Positions 41,754-50,540 of a stretch of DNA of 64,000 nt are shown piece by piece (position 1 is the first letter of the stretch; every line of letters begins with the position of its first letter). The notes under the pieces were generated by a model. The model worked only from the letters and a program-made list of their open reading frames with translations. It did no database searches and was not told where the DNA came from. This stretch comes from JAWLHU01 sp049324875 (lineage in GTDB: Bacteria > Bacillota > Sulfobacillia > Symbiobacteriales > Symbiobacteriaceae), in NCBI GenBank assembly GCA_049324875.1, contig JBMONC010000009.1, positions 1 to 64,000 of the forward strand, given 5' to 3'. The position numbers and the translations under genes are program-made.

Positions 41754-44177
41754 ATGCCTATGGCGATCCGGAAGGTAGCGGTATTGGGGGCCGGCGTGAT
41801 GGGGGCGCAAATCGCGGCGCACCTGGCCAACGTCGGCATTCCGAGCCTGCTGCTGGACATCGTACCGAACAAGCTGACGCCAGAGGAGGAGGCCAAGGGG
41901 CTTACCCTCCAGTCACCGGCGGTTCGCAACCGCTTCGCGGCGGGCGGCATCCAGAAGCTGGCGGCGCTGAAGCCCTCGCCGGTCTACACCAAAGAGGCGC
42001 TGGAGCTGATCACCCCCGGCAACTTCGAGGACGATCTGGCCAAGATCGCCGACTGTGACTGGGTGGTGGAGGCGGTCATTGAGAACCTGCAGATCAAGCA
42101 GGAACTGTGGAAGAAGGTGGCGGCCTACCACCGGCCGGGCATGGTCGTATCCTCCAACACCTCGGGCATCTCCATCGCCGCCATGGTGGAGGGCACGCCC
42201 GACTCCTTCCGGCGCCACTTCCTGGGCACCCACTTCTTCAACCCGCCCCGCTATATGAAGCTGCTGGAGCTGATCCCCACCCCCGACACCGACCCGGCGA
42301 TCCTGGCCTTCATGACCGAGTTCGGCGAGCGGGTGCTTGGCAAGGGCGTGGTGCTGGCGAAGGACACGCCGAACTTCATCGGCAACCGGATCGGCACCTA
42401 CGGGATGATGGTCACCCTGGAGGAGATGGTCCGGCTCGGACTGGGGCCCGACGAGGTTGATTCCATGACCGGCAAGGCGATCGGCCGGCCCAAGTCCGCC
42501 ACCTTCCGGACGCTGGATGTGGTCGGCCTGGACACCTTCGTCCACGTGGCCGACAACTGCCGGGCGACGATCCCCGATCCGGCGGAAGCGGCCATCTTCA
42601 CCGTTCCCGAGAAGCTGCGGGAGATGGTGAAGCGGGGCTGGCTGGGTCAGAAGAGCAAGCAGGGCTTCTTTAAGAAGGAAGGGGAGAACATCCTCACCCT
42701 GGACCTGGAGACGATGGAGTACCGGCCGCGCAAGAAGGCCAACTACCCCTCGCTCGAGGCGGCCAAGGCGAACCCCGACCTGAAGAGCCGCATCCGGGAC
42801 CTGGTCAACGCCCCGGACAAGGCGGGCCAGTTCCTCTGGGCGGTGACGAAGCGCTCCCTGCTCTACGCGGCGGAGAAGATGGGCGAGATCGCCGATGACG
42901 TGGTCGCCGTCGACAACGCCATGAAGTGGGGCTACAACTGGGAGTTGGGTCCCTTCGAGACCTGGGACGCCATTGGGGTGACGGAATCGGTGGCTCGGAT
43001 GGAGGCCGAAGGGCATACGGTCCCGGCTTGGGTGAAGGCGGCTGCTGCGGCGGGGGGCTTCTACAAGCGGGAGGGCGGCAGGCTCTACCACTTCGTCAAC
43101 GGGGAGTACCGGCCGGTTCCGGTCAGTGAGCGGGTGATCGACATCCAGGCGCTCCGGGAGACCGGGAAGATCATCAAGGAGAAGAAGGGCGCCACCCTGC
43201 TGGACATGGGCGACGGCGTGCTCCTCCTGGAGACCCACTCCCCCAAGAACGCCCTGGGGCCTGACATCATCGCCATGTGCAAGCTCGCCCTGGAGGAGTT
43301 GAAGAAGGAGCAGTGGAAGGGACTGGTGATCGGGGCCCGGACCGAACACTTCTGCGTGGGCGCCAACGTCGCCATCATGCTGATGGAGGCGCAGGACGAG
43401 GAGTGGGAGGATATCGACATCATGGCCCGCCAGTTCCAGAAGGCGATGATGGACCTGAAGTACGCCCCGAAGCCGGTGGTTTCGGCCCCCTTCGGCATGA
43501 CCCTGGGCGGCGGTTTCGAGCTGGCAGCCGGCTCCGACATGATGGTGGCCGCGGCGGAGACCTACATGGGCCTGGTCGAGGTGGGCGTCGGCCTGATTCC
43601 GGGCATGGGCGGCAACAAGGAGATGCTGATCCGGGCCCTGGAGGGGCTGCCCGCCTCGGGCGGCGGCCTGGGTGGGGCGGCGCAGATGGCGTCGGGCACC
43701 GGGCTGGATATCCAGCCGATCGTCAACAAGGTCTTCGAGACCATCGGGATGGCCAAGGTGGGGACCAGCGCCCATGAGTCCCGCGCCCTGGGCTACCTGA
43801 GGAAGACCGACAAGATCGTGGTCAATAAGGACCACCAGCTCTACGAGGCGAAGCAGGCGGTCCTGGCGATGGATCGGGCGGGCTACAGGCCGCCGCAGCC
43901 GGTGATGATCCCGGTGGTCGGGCCGGAGGGCCGGGCGGTGCTGGAGCTGGGCCTGTACAACATGCTCCTCTCCGGCTGGATCAGCGAGCACGACATGCTG
44001 ATCGGCAAGAAGCTGGCCTGGGTGTTGACCGGCGGCAACGTGCCGGGTGGCACCTACGTGAGCGAGCAGTACCTGCTGGACCTGGAGCGGGAGGCGTTCA
44101 TCAGCCTGCTGAAGGAGAAGAAGACCCAGGCCCGCATGGCAGCGATTCTCAAGACCGGCAAGCCGCTGCGGAACTAA
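41754..44177 (+). CDS. fadN: 3-hydroxyacyl-CoA dehydrogenase / enoyl-CoA hydratase
   Basis: 807 residues in the Bacillus FadN order: the NAD-binding dehydrogenase first (VAVLGAGVMGAQIAAHLAN, SNTSGISIAAM, HFFNPPRYMKLLELIP), then a hydratase/crotonase domain at ~490-650 (CVGANVAIMLM, FGMTLGGGFELAAGSD). It catalyses hydration and NAD-dependent oxidation of enoyl-CoA. The ATG at 41754 is eight bases from GGGGAGG. fadA follows by 15 bases and fadE after a spacer with a gap: the fadN-A-E order of Bacillus. Confidence 0.93.
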   Translation: MPMAIRKVAVLGAGVMGAQIAAHLANVGIPSLLLDIVPNKLTPEEEAKGLTLQSPAVRNRFAAGGIQKLAALKPSPVYTKEALELITPGNFEDDLAKIADCDWVVEAVIENLQIKQELWKKVAAYHRPGMVVSSNTSGISIAAMVEGTPDSFRRHFLGTHFFNPPRYMKLLELIPTPDTDPAILAFMTEFGERVLGKGVVLAKDTPNFIGNRIGTYGMMVTLEEMVRLGLGPDEVDSMTGKAIGRPKSATFRTLDVVGLDTFVHVADNCRATIPDPAEAAIFTVPEKLREMVKRGWLGQKSKQGFFKKEGENILTLDLETMEYRPRKKANYPSLEAAKANPDLKSRIRDLVNAPDKAGQFLWAVTKRSLLYAAEKMGEIADDVVAVDNAMKWGYNWELGPFETWDAIGVTESVARMEAEGHTVPAWVKAAAAAGGFYKREGGRLYHFVNGEYRPVPVSERVIDIQALRETGKIIKEKKGATLLDMGDGVLLLETHSPKNALGPDIIAMCKLALEELKKEQWKGLVIGARTEHFCVGANVAIMLMEAQDEEWEDIDIMARQFQKAMMDLKYAPKPVVSAPFGMTLGGGFELAAGSDMMVAAAETYMGLVEVGVGLIPGMGGNKEMLIRALEGLPASGGGLGGAAQMASGTGLDIQPIVNKVFETIGMAKVGTSAHESRALGYLRKTDKIVVNKDHQLYEAKQAVLAMDRAGYRPPQPVMIPVVGPEGRAVLELGLYNMLLSGWISEHDMLIGKKLAWVLTGGNVPGGTYVSEQYLLDLEREAFISLLKEKKTQARMAAILKTGKPLRN

Positions 44178-44192
44178 GGAGGTGGGCGAGTC

Positions 44193-45368
44193 ATGCGTGA
44201 AGCTGTCATCGTAAGCGGCGCCCGCCTGGCGCAGGGGAAGGCCCCGAAGGGGTCGCTCCGCCATATGCGCCCGGAGGACATGGCCGCCGTTGTGATCAAG
44301 GAGGCGGTCAACCGGGCGGGCATCGATCCGAGCATGGTGGAGGATGTGGTCTTGGGCTGCGCCTTCCCCGAGGGCGAGCAGGGGCTGAACCTGGGGCGGA
44401 TCGCCGCCATCCGGGCGGGGATGCCGACCAGCGTCCCCGGGTTTACCATCAACCGGTTCTGCTCCTCGGGGCTGAATGCGATCGCCATTGCCGCCAACGG
44501 GATCCTGGCCGGGAACATGGAGATCGCCGTGGCCGGCGGGGTGGAGTCGATGAGCCGGGTGCCCATGGGCGGGCATGTCCCTCGTCCGCACCCGGAGATC
44601 GTGGCCACCTACCCCCAGCTGTACATCTCCATGGGCCACACGGCGGAGAACGTCTGCGCCCGCTACAACGTCAGCCGGGAGGATATGGACGCCTTTGCCC
44701 TCCGCTCCCACCAGCGGGCGGCAGCGGCGATTGATGCGGGGAAGTTCAAGGACGAGATCGTTCCGGTTACGGTGAAGCAGGTGGTCTTCGATGGGAAGAA
44801 GGCGGTGGAGAAGGAGTTCCTCTTCGACACCGATGAGGGGGTCCGCCGCGACACTTCGATGGAAGCGCTGGCGAAGCTGAAGCCGGCCTTCGCCCTGAAG
44901 GGTGGGGTGACCGCCGGCAACTCCAGCCAGACCACCGACGGCGCTGCGGCGGTGGTGGTGATGTCCGCCGACAAGGCGCAGGAGCTGGGCATCAAGCCGA
45001 TGGCAATCTTCCGCTCCTTCGCCGTGGGCGGGGTCGACCCGGATGTGATGGGCATCGGGCCGGTGGCGGCGGTGCCGAAGGCGCTGAAGCAGGCGGGGGT
45101 CAGCCTGGCCGACATCGACCTGATCGAGCTGAACGAGGCCTTTGCCTCGCAGTCGCTGGCGGTGGCCCGGAAGCTGGAGTTCGACATGGAGAAGCTGAAC
45201 GTCAACGGCGGGGCGATTGCGCTGGGGCATCCGCTGGGCTGCTCCGGGGCGCGGCTGACGGTCTCGATCATGCATGAGGCTCGGCGGCGGCGCGCCAGGT
45301 ATGGGTTGGTCACGATGTGCGTGGGCGGTGGCATGGGCGCTGCCTCGGTGTTGGAGTTCGTGCACTAG
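44193..45368 (+). CDS. fadA: Acetyl-CoA acyltransferase (thiolase)
   Basis: 391 residues. The acyl-accepting Cys in INRFCSSGLNAIA, the HPLGCSGARL His and the C-terminal VTMCVGGGMGAA Cys are all present. It cleaves 3-ketoacyl-CoA with CoA, the last beta-oxidation step. The ATG follows AAGGAGGTGGGCG. It is coupled closely to fadN. Confidence 0.95.
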   Translation: MREAVIVSGARLAQGKAPKGSLRHMRPEDMAAVVIKEAVNRAGIDPSMVEDVVLGCAFPEGEQGLNLGRIAAIRAGMPTSVPGFTINRFCSSGLNAIAIAANGILAGNMEIAVAGGVESMSRVPMGGHVPRPHPEIVATYPQLYISMGHTAENVCARYNVSREDMDAFALRSHQRAAAAIDAGKFKDEIVPVTVKQVVFDGKKAVEKEFLFDTDEGVRRDTSMEALAKLKPAFALKGGVTAGNSSQTTDGAAAVVVMSADKAQELGIKPMAIFRSFAVGGVDPDVMGIGPVAAVPKALKQAGVSLADIDLIELNEAFASQSLAVARKLEFDMEKLNVNGGAIALGHPLGCSGARLTVSIMHEARRRRARYGLVTMCVGGGMGAASVLEFVH

Positions 45369-45374
45369 CGGGCC

Positions 45375-45438
45375 TCGCACCGGGCGCTGGTTGGGCAGGT
45401 CGCACCGGGCTCCTGGTTAGGCAGGTCGCACCGGCCAC
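45375..45438. repeat. Three ~25-bp tandem repeats after fadA
   Basis: TCGCACCGG recurs at 45375, 45400 and 45426, each but the last followed by GSYSCTGGTTRGGCAGG. The repeats lie directly after the fadA stop, ahead of the large palindrome and the assembly gap. Confidence 0.6.
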
Positions 45439-45448
45439 GGCCCGCGGC

Positions 45449-45563
45449 GGAGCTTCGGAGCGGACTATCTCCGTAATGATCCTCGGTGGATCGGGGAAAG
45501 CGGCTCCACCGCTTTCCTTACCGATCCACCTGCGGATCTTGAACTTCCCGCTCCGAATGCTCC
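45449..45563. repeat. ~115-bp nested imperfect palindrome
   Basis: Four nested paired segments fold this stretch into one long hairpin. GGAGCTTCGGAGCGG (45449-45463) pairs with CCGCTCCGAA-T-GCTCC (45548-45563); GATCC (45478) with GGATC (45534); GGTGGATCGG (45485) with CCGATCCACC (45521); and GGAAAGCGG (45495) with CCGCTTTCC (45509), loop CTCCA. No ORF is credible inside. It ends 23 bases before the 100-N gap, so the structure or a repeat copy probably broke the assembly. Confidence 0.7.
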
Positions 45564-45586
45564 TTGGGGCCATGGCCGGCGCTCCG

Positions 45587-45686
45587 NNNNNNNNNNNNNN
45601 NNNNNNNNNNNNNNNNNNNNNNNNNNNNNNNNNNNNNNNNNNNNNNNNNNNNNNNNNNNNNNNNNNNNNNNNNNNNNNNNNNNNNN
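45587..45686. other. Assembly gap of exactly 100 N
   Basis: A placeholder gap between fadA and fadE, next to tandem and palindromic repeats. Anything up to a mobile element could be missing here. Confidence 0.99.
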
Positions 45687-45780
45687 GTGGCGCCAGTAGC
45701 CCCTGGCCCCGGAACTAGCGGGCGCGGGATGCATGATCGGACCTACTTATAGGGTTTTGTCAAGAAGGAGGTATGGCAGC

Positions 45781-47550
45781 ATGTCTGAGACCACGTCGAA
45801 GATCTTCAAGGGCGGGGCGTTCCTGCTGGAGACGCAGCCGCTTGCGGAACTGGTGACGCCGGAGGACCTGAACGAAGAGCAGCGGATGATCGCGCAGACG
45901 GCGCGGGACTTTGCGTCGAAGGTGCATGGGATCCTGCATGAGATCGAGGAGAACAAGGCGGATCTCTCCCGGAAGCTGTTGGGGGAGATGGGTGAGCTCG
46001 GGTTGCTGGGGCTGGAGATTCCCGAGGAGTACGGGGGTCTGGCCCTGGATAAGCTCACCACCACCGTGGTGCTGGAGGAGCTGGCTCGGGCGGGTTCCTT
46101 CACGACCACCTATGGCGCCCACACGGGGATCGGCACGCAGCCGATCGCCTACTTTGGCACACCGGAACAGAAGGCGAAGTACCTGCCGAAGCTGGCGACG
46201 GGCGAGCTGATTGCGGCTTACTGCCTGACCGAGGCCGGCTCGGGCTCGGACGCCCTGGGCGCCCGGACGACCGCCCGGCTGTCGGAGGACGGCAAGTACT
46301 GGATTCTGAACGGCACCAAGCAGTGGATCACCAACGGCGGCTTTGCGGACCTCTTTGTGGTCTATGCCAAGGTGGACGGCGAGAAGTTCTCCGCCTTCAT
46401 CGTGGAGCGCAACTACCCGGGCGTCTCCACCGGCCCGGAGGAGGAGAAGCTGGGGCTGCACGCCTCCTCCACCTGCTCGGTGATCCTGGAGGACGCCAAG
46501 GTGCCCGTCGAGAACCTGCTGGGCGAGATCGGCAAGGGGCACGTGATCGCCTTCAACATCCTGAACATCGGGCGGTGGAAGCTGGGCGCCGGCACCGTCG
46601 GCTCCAACAAGGAGCTGATCCGGATCGCCGCGGACTACGCCAAGACCCGGAAGCAGTTCGGCAAGCCGATCGCCGAGTTCCGCGCCATCCAGGACAAGAT
46701 CGCCGAGATGGCGGTGCGCACCTACGTCTCGGAGTCGCTCAACTACCGCATCGCCGGCCTGATCGACGCCAACATGGCCGACCTGGGTGCCGGCGCCGAT
46801 GGCCGGGAGGCCGCCCGCCGCATTGAGGAGTACGCCGTGGAGTGCTCCATCTCCAAGGTCTTCGGCTCGGAGGTGCTCGACTTCGTCGTCGATGAGGCGC
46901 TGCAGATCCACGGCGGCTACGGCTTCATGGAGGAGTACGAGGTGGCCCGGGCCTACCGGGACAGCCGCATCTTCCGGATCTTCGAGGGGACCAACGAGAT
47001 CAACCGGCTGCTGATCCCGGGCACCCTGGTCCGCCGGACCATGAAGGGTGAGCTGCCGCTGATGCAGGCGATGATGGGGCTGCAGGATGAGCTGATGAAC
47101 CTGATGCCCTTCGAGGAGTCGGATGAGCCGCTGGCGCAGGAGCAGTTCATGATCGACCGGGCCAAGAAGATCTTCCTCATGCTGGCCGGCCTCGGCGTGC
47201 AGAAGTACCAGATGGCCCTGGAGCACGAGCAGGAGCTGCTGATGGGCGTGGCCGATATCGCCATTGAGATCTTCGCCATGGAGTCGGCGGTGCTGCGGGC
47301 GCTGAAGGCGGTTCAGAACGGCAAGCCGGGCCTGAAGGTGGAGATGGCACAGGTCTATTGCCAGGAGGCCTTTGAGCGGGTGGCCAGCATCGGTCGGACG
47401 CTGCTGCCGGCGCTGGAGGAGGAGGGCGATACCCTGCGGGTGCAGCTCTCGCTCCTGAAGCGGCTGACCCGCTACACCCCGGCCAACGTGGTCGGGCTGA
47501 AGCGGAAGATCGCGGAGCGAGTGCTCGACAAGACCGGCTACGTCTGCTGA
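45781..47550 (+). CDS. fadE: Acyl-CoA dehydrogenase
   Basis: 589 residues, the long form with a ~190-residue C-terminal extension, as in Bacillus FadE (YusJ) and VLCAD. Landmarks are CLTEAGSGSDALGARTTA, the flavin-contact WITNGGFAD, DEALQIHGGYGFMEEYEVAR and the catalytic-Glu region RIFEGTNEINR. It oxidises acyl-CoA to trans-2-enoyl-CoA and hands electrons to EtfAB. The ATG at 45781 is nine bases from AAGGAGG. A terminator follows. Confidence 0.93.
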   Translation: MSETTSKIFKGGAFLLETQPLAELVTPEDLNEEQRMIAQTARDFASKVHGILHEIEENKADLSRKLLGEMGELGLLGLEIPEEYGGLALDKLTTTVVLEELARAGSFTTTYGAHTGIGTQPIAYFGTPEQKAKYLPKLATGELIAAYCLTEAGSGSDALGARTTARLSEDGKYWILNGTKQWITNGGFADLFVVYAKVDGEKFSAFIVERNYPGVSTGPEEEKLGLHASSTCSVILEDAKVPVENLLGEIGKGHVIAFNILNIGRWKLGAGTVGSNKELIRIAADYAKTRKQFGKPIAEFRAIQDKIAEMAVRTYVSESLNYRIAGLIDANMADLGAGADGREAARRIEEYAVECSISKVFGSEVLDFVVDEALQIHGGYGFMEEYEVARAYRDSRIFRIFEGTNEINRLLIPGTLVRRTMKGELPLMQAMMGLQDELMNLMPFEESDEPLAQEQFMIDRAKKIFLMLAGLGVQKYQMALEHEQELLMGVADIAIEIFAMESAVLRALKAVQNGKPGLKVEMAQVYCQEAFERVASIGRTLLPALEEEGDTLRVQLSLLKRLTRYTPANVVGLKRKIAERVLDKTGYVC

Positions 47551-47565
47551 CCCACAACCGAAGCT

Positions 47566-47604
47566 CGAAGCCCCGGGCGGCCATCCAGGCCCACCGGGGC
47601 TTCG
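47566..47604 (+). terminator. Terminator after fadE
   Basis: CGAAGCCCCGG (47566-47576) pairs with CCGGGGCTTCG (47594-47604); the 17-base loop itself contains GGCC/GGCC. Confidence 0.65.
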
Positions 47605-47826
47605 TCGCGCAATCCAAACCCATCAGATTATAGTGCATACAGTAATTGTCTCTACAGAGAAGGTATTGCTGATTCGATGCCGAAATCTGTAGCGGACTTG
47701 GAAGGGTCGTGAGATTCCTTGGGGGAGACCGGGGAGTCCACGGCTTTCCTGTTGGATGGGGCGCTTTAGCAGTTCACCTTCAGCCCCACATGCTGTGAGG
47801 CCCGCGCGAGAAGGCCTGGCCATTGT

Positions 47827-47842
47827 TGGCACGATCCTTGCA
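47827..47842 (+). promoter_or_regulatory. Sigma-54 (-24/-12) promoter of the flagellar operon
   Basis: TTGGCACGATCCTTGCA contains TGGCAC-N5-TTGCA, a full match to the sigma-54 consensus with correct GG/GC spacing. It lies about 145 bases before the first gene of the operon, in an AT-richer spacer (47605-47987). TCTCT-AC-AGAGA at 47649-47660 is a possible activator site near -200. The third gene of the operon encodes a sigma-54 activator. Confidence 0.8.
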
Positions 47843-47987
47843 ATTATCAGGGATAGAGAGAGGAATAATTCTCTTTGTCGCGAATGTCGATGGAAGGGCA
47901 TTTCGTGACAAACCTTGTTATGGAGCCGGTTAATAATGTAGCAATTGCGAGTCGGCGAAGCTTGCAGTCACACAGGGGGCGTAACCC

Positions 47988-49553
47988 ATGACCAGGCCCA
48001 TCGTGAGGAACGCCGGCGGGCGCCCTGAATACATGGCGGAAGCCATTGAGCATCTGGTCTCCGCACCCACCCCGGCGGAGGCATTCGGCGCGTTGGCTGG
48101 ACGGCTCCTCAGCTGGCTCTCCTGTCAGCTGGTCGTCCTCCAGGTCAAGGTAGGGGCCCCCGAGCCCCTGCTCTTCCAAGGCGGCGGTGCCGTGACGCTC
48201 CCTGGCATCGGGGTCGGGTGGCGGACGGGTGAGCATCCCCAGGCGGCAGCCCTGGCGGAGGGGGAGATCGTTGTGCATGCGGACCTGCACCAGGCCTTCT
48301 CCTTTGCTGAAGATGCCAACCTGATCCGGGCGGGCCTGCGCTCAGCGGTGCGTGGCGCCCTGCTGGCCGGCGGCCGGGAGATCGGCCGGTTCGGGGTCTT
48401 CGCCGAGCAGGCCAACCACTTTACCCCCCAACGGGTCCAGATCCTCCGGGAGGTGGCACCGGCGCTTCGATGGCTCTGCCGTCAGGCCGCCCTTGCTGCC
48501 CAGGTCAACGCCGACTCCGAGGTCAGCGCCCTGATGGACGAGGTGATCTCAGCGGCAACCCGGGGGCTCCACGAGGCGCTGCGTGCCTGCCGGATCCACC
48601 TCTCCCGGCTGATCCCCGCGGCGGGGATGCTGGCGGTGCTGGAGTCACCTGCCGCCAGGCCCTCCATGCTGATAGACCAGGTGGGCATTGGGGTGCCGGG
48701 GATCCCCACCAGGAGCGACCCCGACACCTGGCGCCAGTGGCTGGCTGCTCTGCCGCCCGAGGGAAAGATCGATTCCCTGGCCTGGATCTTCCCGATTCAG
48801 AGCGAGGGGGCGCCCGTGGGCGCCCTGGCCATCGCCTTCCCGCAGGGGCATGAGAACCCCGACCTCTGGCAGAGCCGGCTGCGGCCCATGATCAGCCTTC
48901 TGGCGATGCTGGTCGAGTTCGAGCGGAGCAGCCAGGAATCCAGTCTGGCGGCACGCACCCAGCTGGGGGCGCTGGCCTCCGGCCTGGCGGACGAGATCGG
49001 CAACCTGATGACCGAGCTAGCGCTCCAGGTCGATCTGCTTCAGGCCTGCCTGCCGGAGCAGCCGGAGGTCCGCCAGCGCAGCGATGCGCTGATGCGCCTG
49101 GTGGAGAAGGGCACCGGCCTCAGCTCCCGGCTGGAGCAGATGGCCTCCAGTCAGAGAAATCCAGATATGTGGGAATCATTGATCTCTGTGGTCGAACGCG
49201 TTGGGCAACATTTACGTACTTATCAAGGAGGGAAGCATATCGCACTTCAGAGCCGGCTGGGGGAGTTGGGCGAGGAGCAGGTGGAAGCCGGCCTCGTGGA
49301 GCATGAGCTGACCCAGCTCATCCTCACCCTGGCACAGGGGCGAACCTCGGAAGTGCGAATCGTGCTGCGGGCTCATCCTTCGCCGCTGCAGTCGGACCAT
49401 CTGGTGCTCTGGCTGTCGGAGGAGCACGCCGGTGACCCGAGCTGGCAGGCGGAGGGCGGGGGCCCCCCGGTCTGGGCCTACACGCCGAAGGGTGTGACCG
49501 GCGGCAGTGGACTGAGACGGATGCTGGAGGTTCCAATCCGATCGACACCGTAG
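47988..49553 (+). CDS. GAF-domain histidine-kinase-like protein lacking the phospho-acceptor His
   Basis: 521 residues. Residues ~15-165 and ~180-310 look like two GAF-type sensor domains. A dimerisation helix follows: LGALASGLADEIGNLMTELA, which aligns with the NtrB-type LAAGIAHEIGNPL except that His is Asp335. The C-terminal ~110 residues resemble a HATPase domain (EHELTQLILTLAQG) but lack the N-box Asn and the DxGxG motif; only a GGSGLRRML loop remains. It therefore looks like a pseudokinase that might steer the NtrC-like protein encoded at 50541. It is the first gene after the sigma-54 promoter. Confidence 0.7.
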   Translation: MTRPIVRNAGGRPEYMAEAIEHLVSAPTPAEAFGALAGRLLSWLSCQLVVLQVKVGAPEPLLFQGGGAVTLPGIGVGWRTGEHPQAAALAEGEIVVHADLHQAFSFAEDANLIRAGLRSAVRGALLAGGREIGRFGVFAEQANHFTPQRVQILREVAPALRWLCRQAALAAQVNADSEVSALMDEVISAATRGLHEALRACRIHLSRLIPAAGMLAVLESPAARPSMLIDQVGIGVPGIPTRSDPDTWRQWLAALPPEGKIDSLAWIFPIQSEGAPVGALAIAFPQGHENPDLWQSRLRPMISLLAMLVEFERSSQESSLAARTQLGALASGLADEIGNLMTELALQVDLLQACLPEQPEVRQRSDALMRLVEKGTGLSSRLEQMASSQRNPDMWESLISVVERVGQHLRTYQGGKHIALQSRLGELGEEQVEAGLVEHELTQLILTLAQGRTSEVRIVLRAHPSPLQSDHLVLWLSEEHAGDPSWQAEGGGPPVWAYTPKGVTGGSGLRRMLEVPIRSTP

Positions 49554-49572
49554 CCGATGGAGGGTTCGGAAG

Positions 49573-50505
49573 ATGGAGAATCCGCTGAGCCAAGCAGAAA
49601 TAGATGCTCTTGTAATGTCAAAGGGCAGTAACGTCCGGACCTACGACTTCCGGCGGCCCAACAAGTTCAATAAGGACCTGATCAGAACCCTGGTGATGGT
49701 CCACGAGAACCTGGCCCGGCTGCTCCAGTCCTTCCTCTCGGCGGGGCTGCGGAGCTGGGTTCAGGTGAACGTGCGCTCCACCAACCAGTACACCTACTCG
49801 GAGTTCACCCAGCTCCTGCCCAACCCGGCGGTGGTTCTCGCCTTCAAGATCAATCCCCTGCCCGGGGTCTGCCTCCTGGAGGTCAGCCACAACGTCGCCT
49901 ATGCCATCGTGGAGCGGGTCTTCGGTGGTCCGGGCAGCGACGAGCAGCCCCAACGGGCGCTCTCCGAGATCGAGCTGGGCATCATCCAGCGCATCGTGCA
50001 GGACACCTTCAGCCCGATGCAGGAGGCCTGGCGGAACGTGGCCGAGATCCAGCCCAGCCTGGAGGGGGTGGAGACCAACCCGGTCTTCATCCAGACGGGC
50101 GGCCCCGCCGAGGTGGTGGCGGCCATCACCCTGGCGGTGGAGATCGGCGAGCACATGGGTCACATGACCTACGCCTTCCCCTACTCAACCGTGGAGCCGG
50201 TGCTCTCGAAACTCTCGCCCCAGAGCTGGCTGGCCGATGCCAAGCACATGACCCCCGAGGACCAGGAGGTGCTCCGGCGCAGTGTTCAGGAGGCGCCGCT
50301 GAAGCTGACCGCCATCCTCGGCCGCACCAGGATCCGGCTCGGTGAGTTCATGGCGCTCCAGGTGGGCGACGTGGTGCCGCTGGATGCCAAGGTTGGGGGC
50401 GAAATCCCGCTCTACGTGGGCAACAAACTCGCCTTCCAGGGCACCCCGGGCGTGGTGGGCAACCGGATGTCGATCCTGGTGAAGCGCCGTCTCTCGGAGA
50501 TCTAG
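49573..50505 (+). CDS. fliM: Flagellar motor switch protein FliM
   Basis: 310 residues. The N-terminal LSQAEIDALVMS is the CheY-P binding peptide of FliM. The middle CheC-like domain and the C-terminal SpoA domain (LKLTAILGRTRIRLGEFMALQ then GDVVPLD) follow. It sits in the C-ring between FliG and FliN. The ATG is 19 bases after the kinase-like gene. Its place at the front of the operon, far from fliG, is unusual; no fliN/fliY is in the window. Confidence 0.93.
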   Translation: MENPLSQAEIDALVMSKGSNVRTYDFRRPNKFNKDLIRTLVMVHENLARLLQSFLSAGLRSWVQVNVRSTNQYTYSEFTQLLPNPAVVLAFKINPLPGVCLLEVSHNVAYAIVERVFGGPGSDEQPQRALSEIELGIIQRIVQDTFSPMQEAWRNVAEIQPSLEGVETNPVFIQTGGPAEVVAAITLAVEIGEHMGHMTYAFPYSTVEPVLSKLSPQSWLADAKHMTPEDQEVLRRSVQEAPLKLTAILGRTRIRLGEFMALQVGDVVPLDAKVGGEIPLYVGNKLAFQGTPGVVGNRMSILVKRRLSEI

Positions 50506-50540
50506 CGAGCGGACAGACGGGATGAAGGTGAGGTGTTGCG

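Noticed and set aside
41913..45380. An 1155-codon minus-strand open frame antisense to fadN and fadA
   Set aside because: It has low-complexity His/Arg/Gly-rich content and no motifs, opposite two well-defined enzymes.
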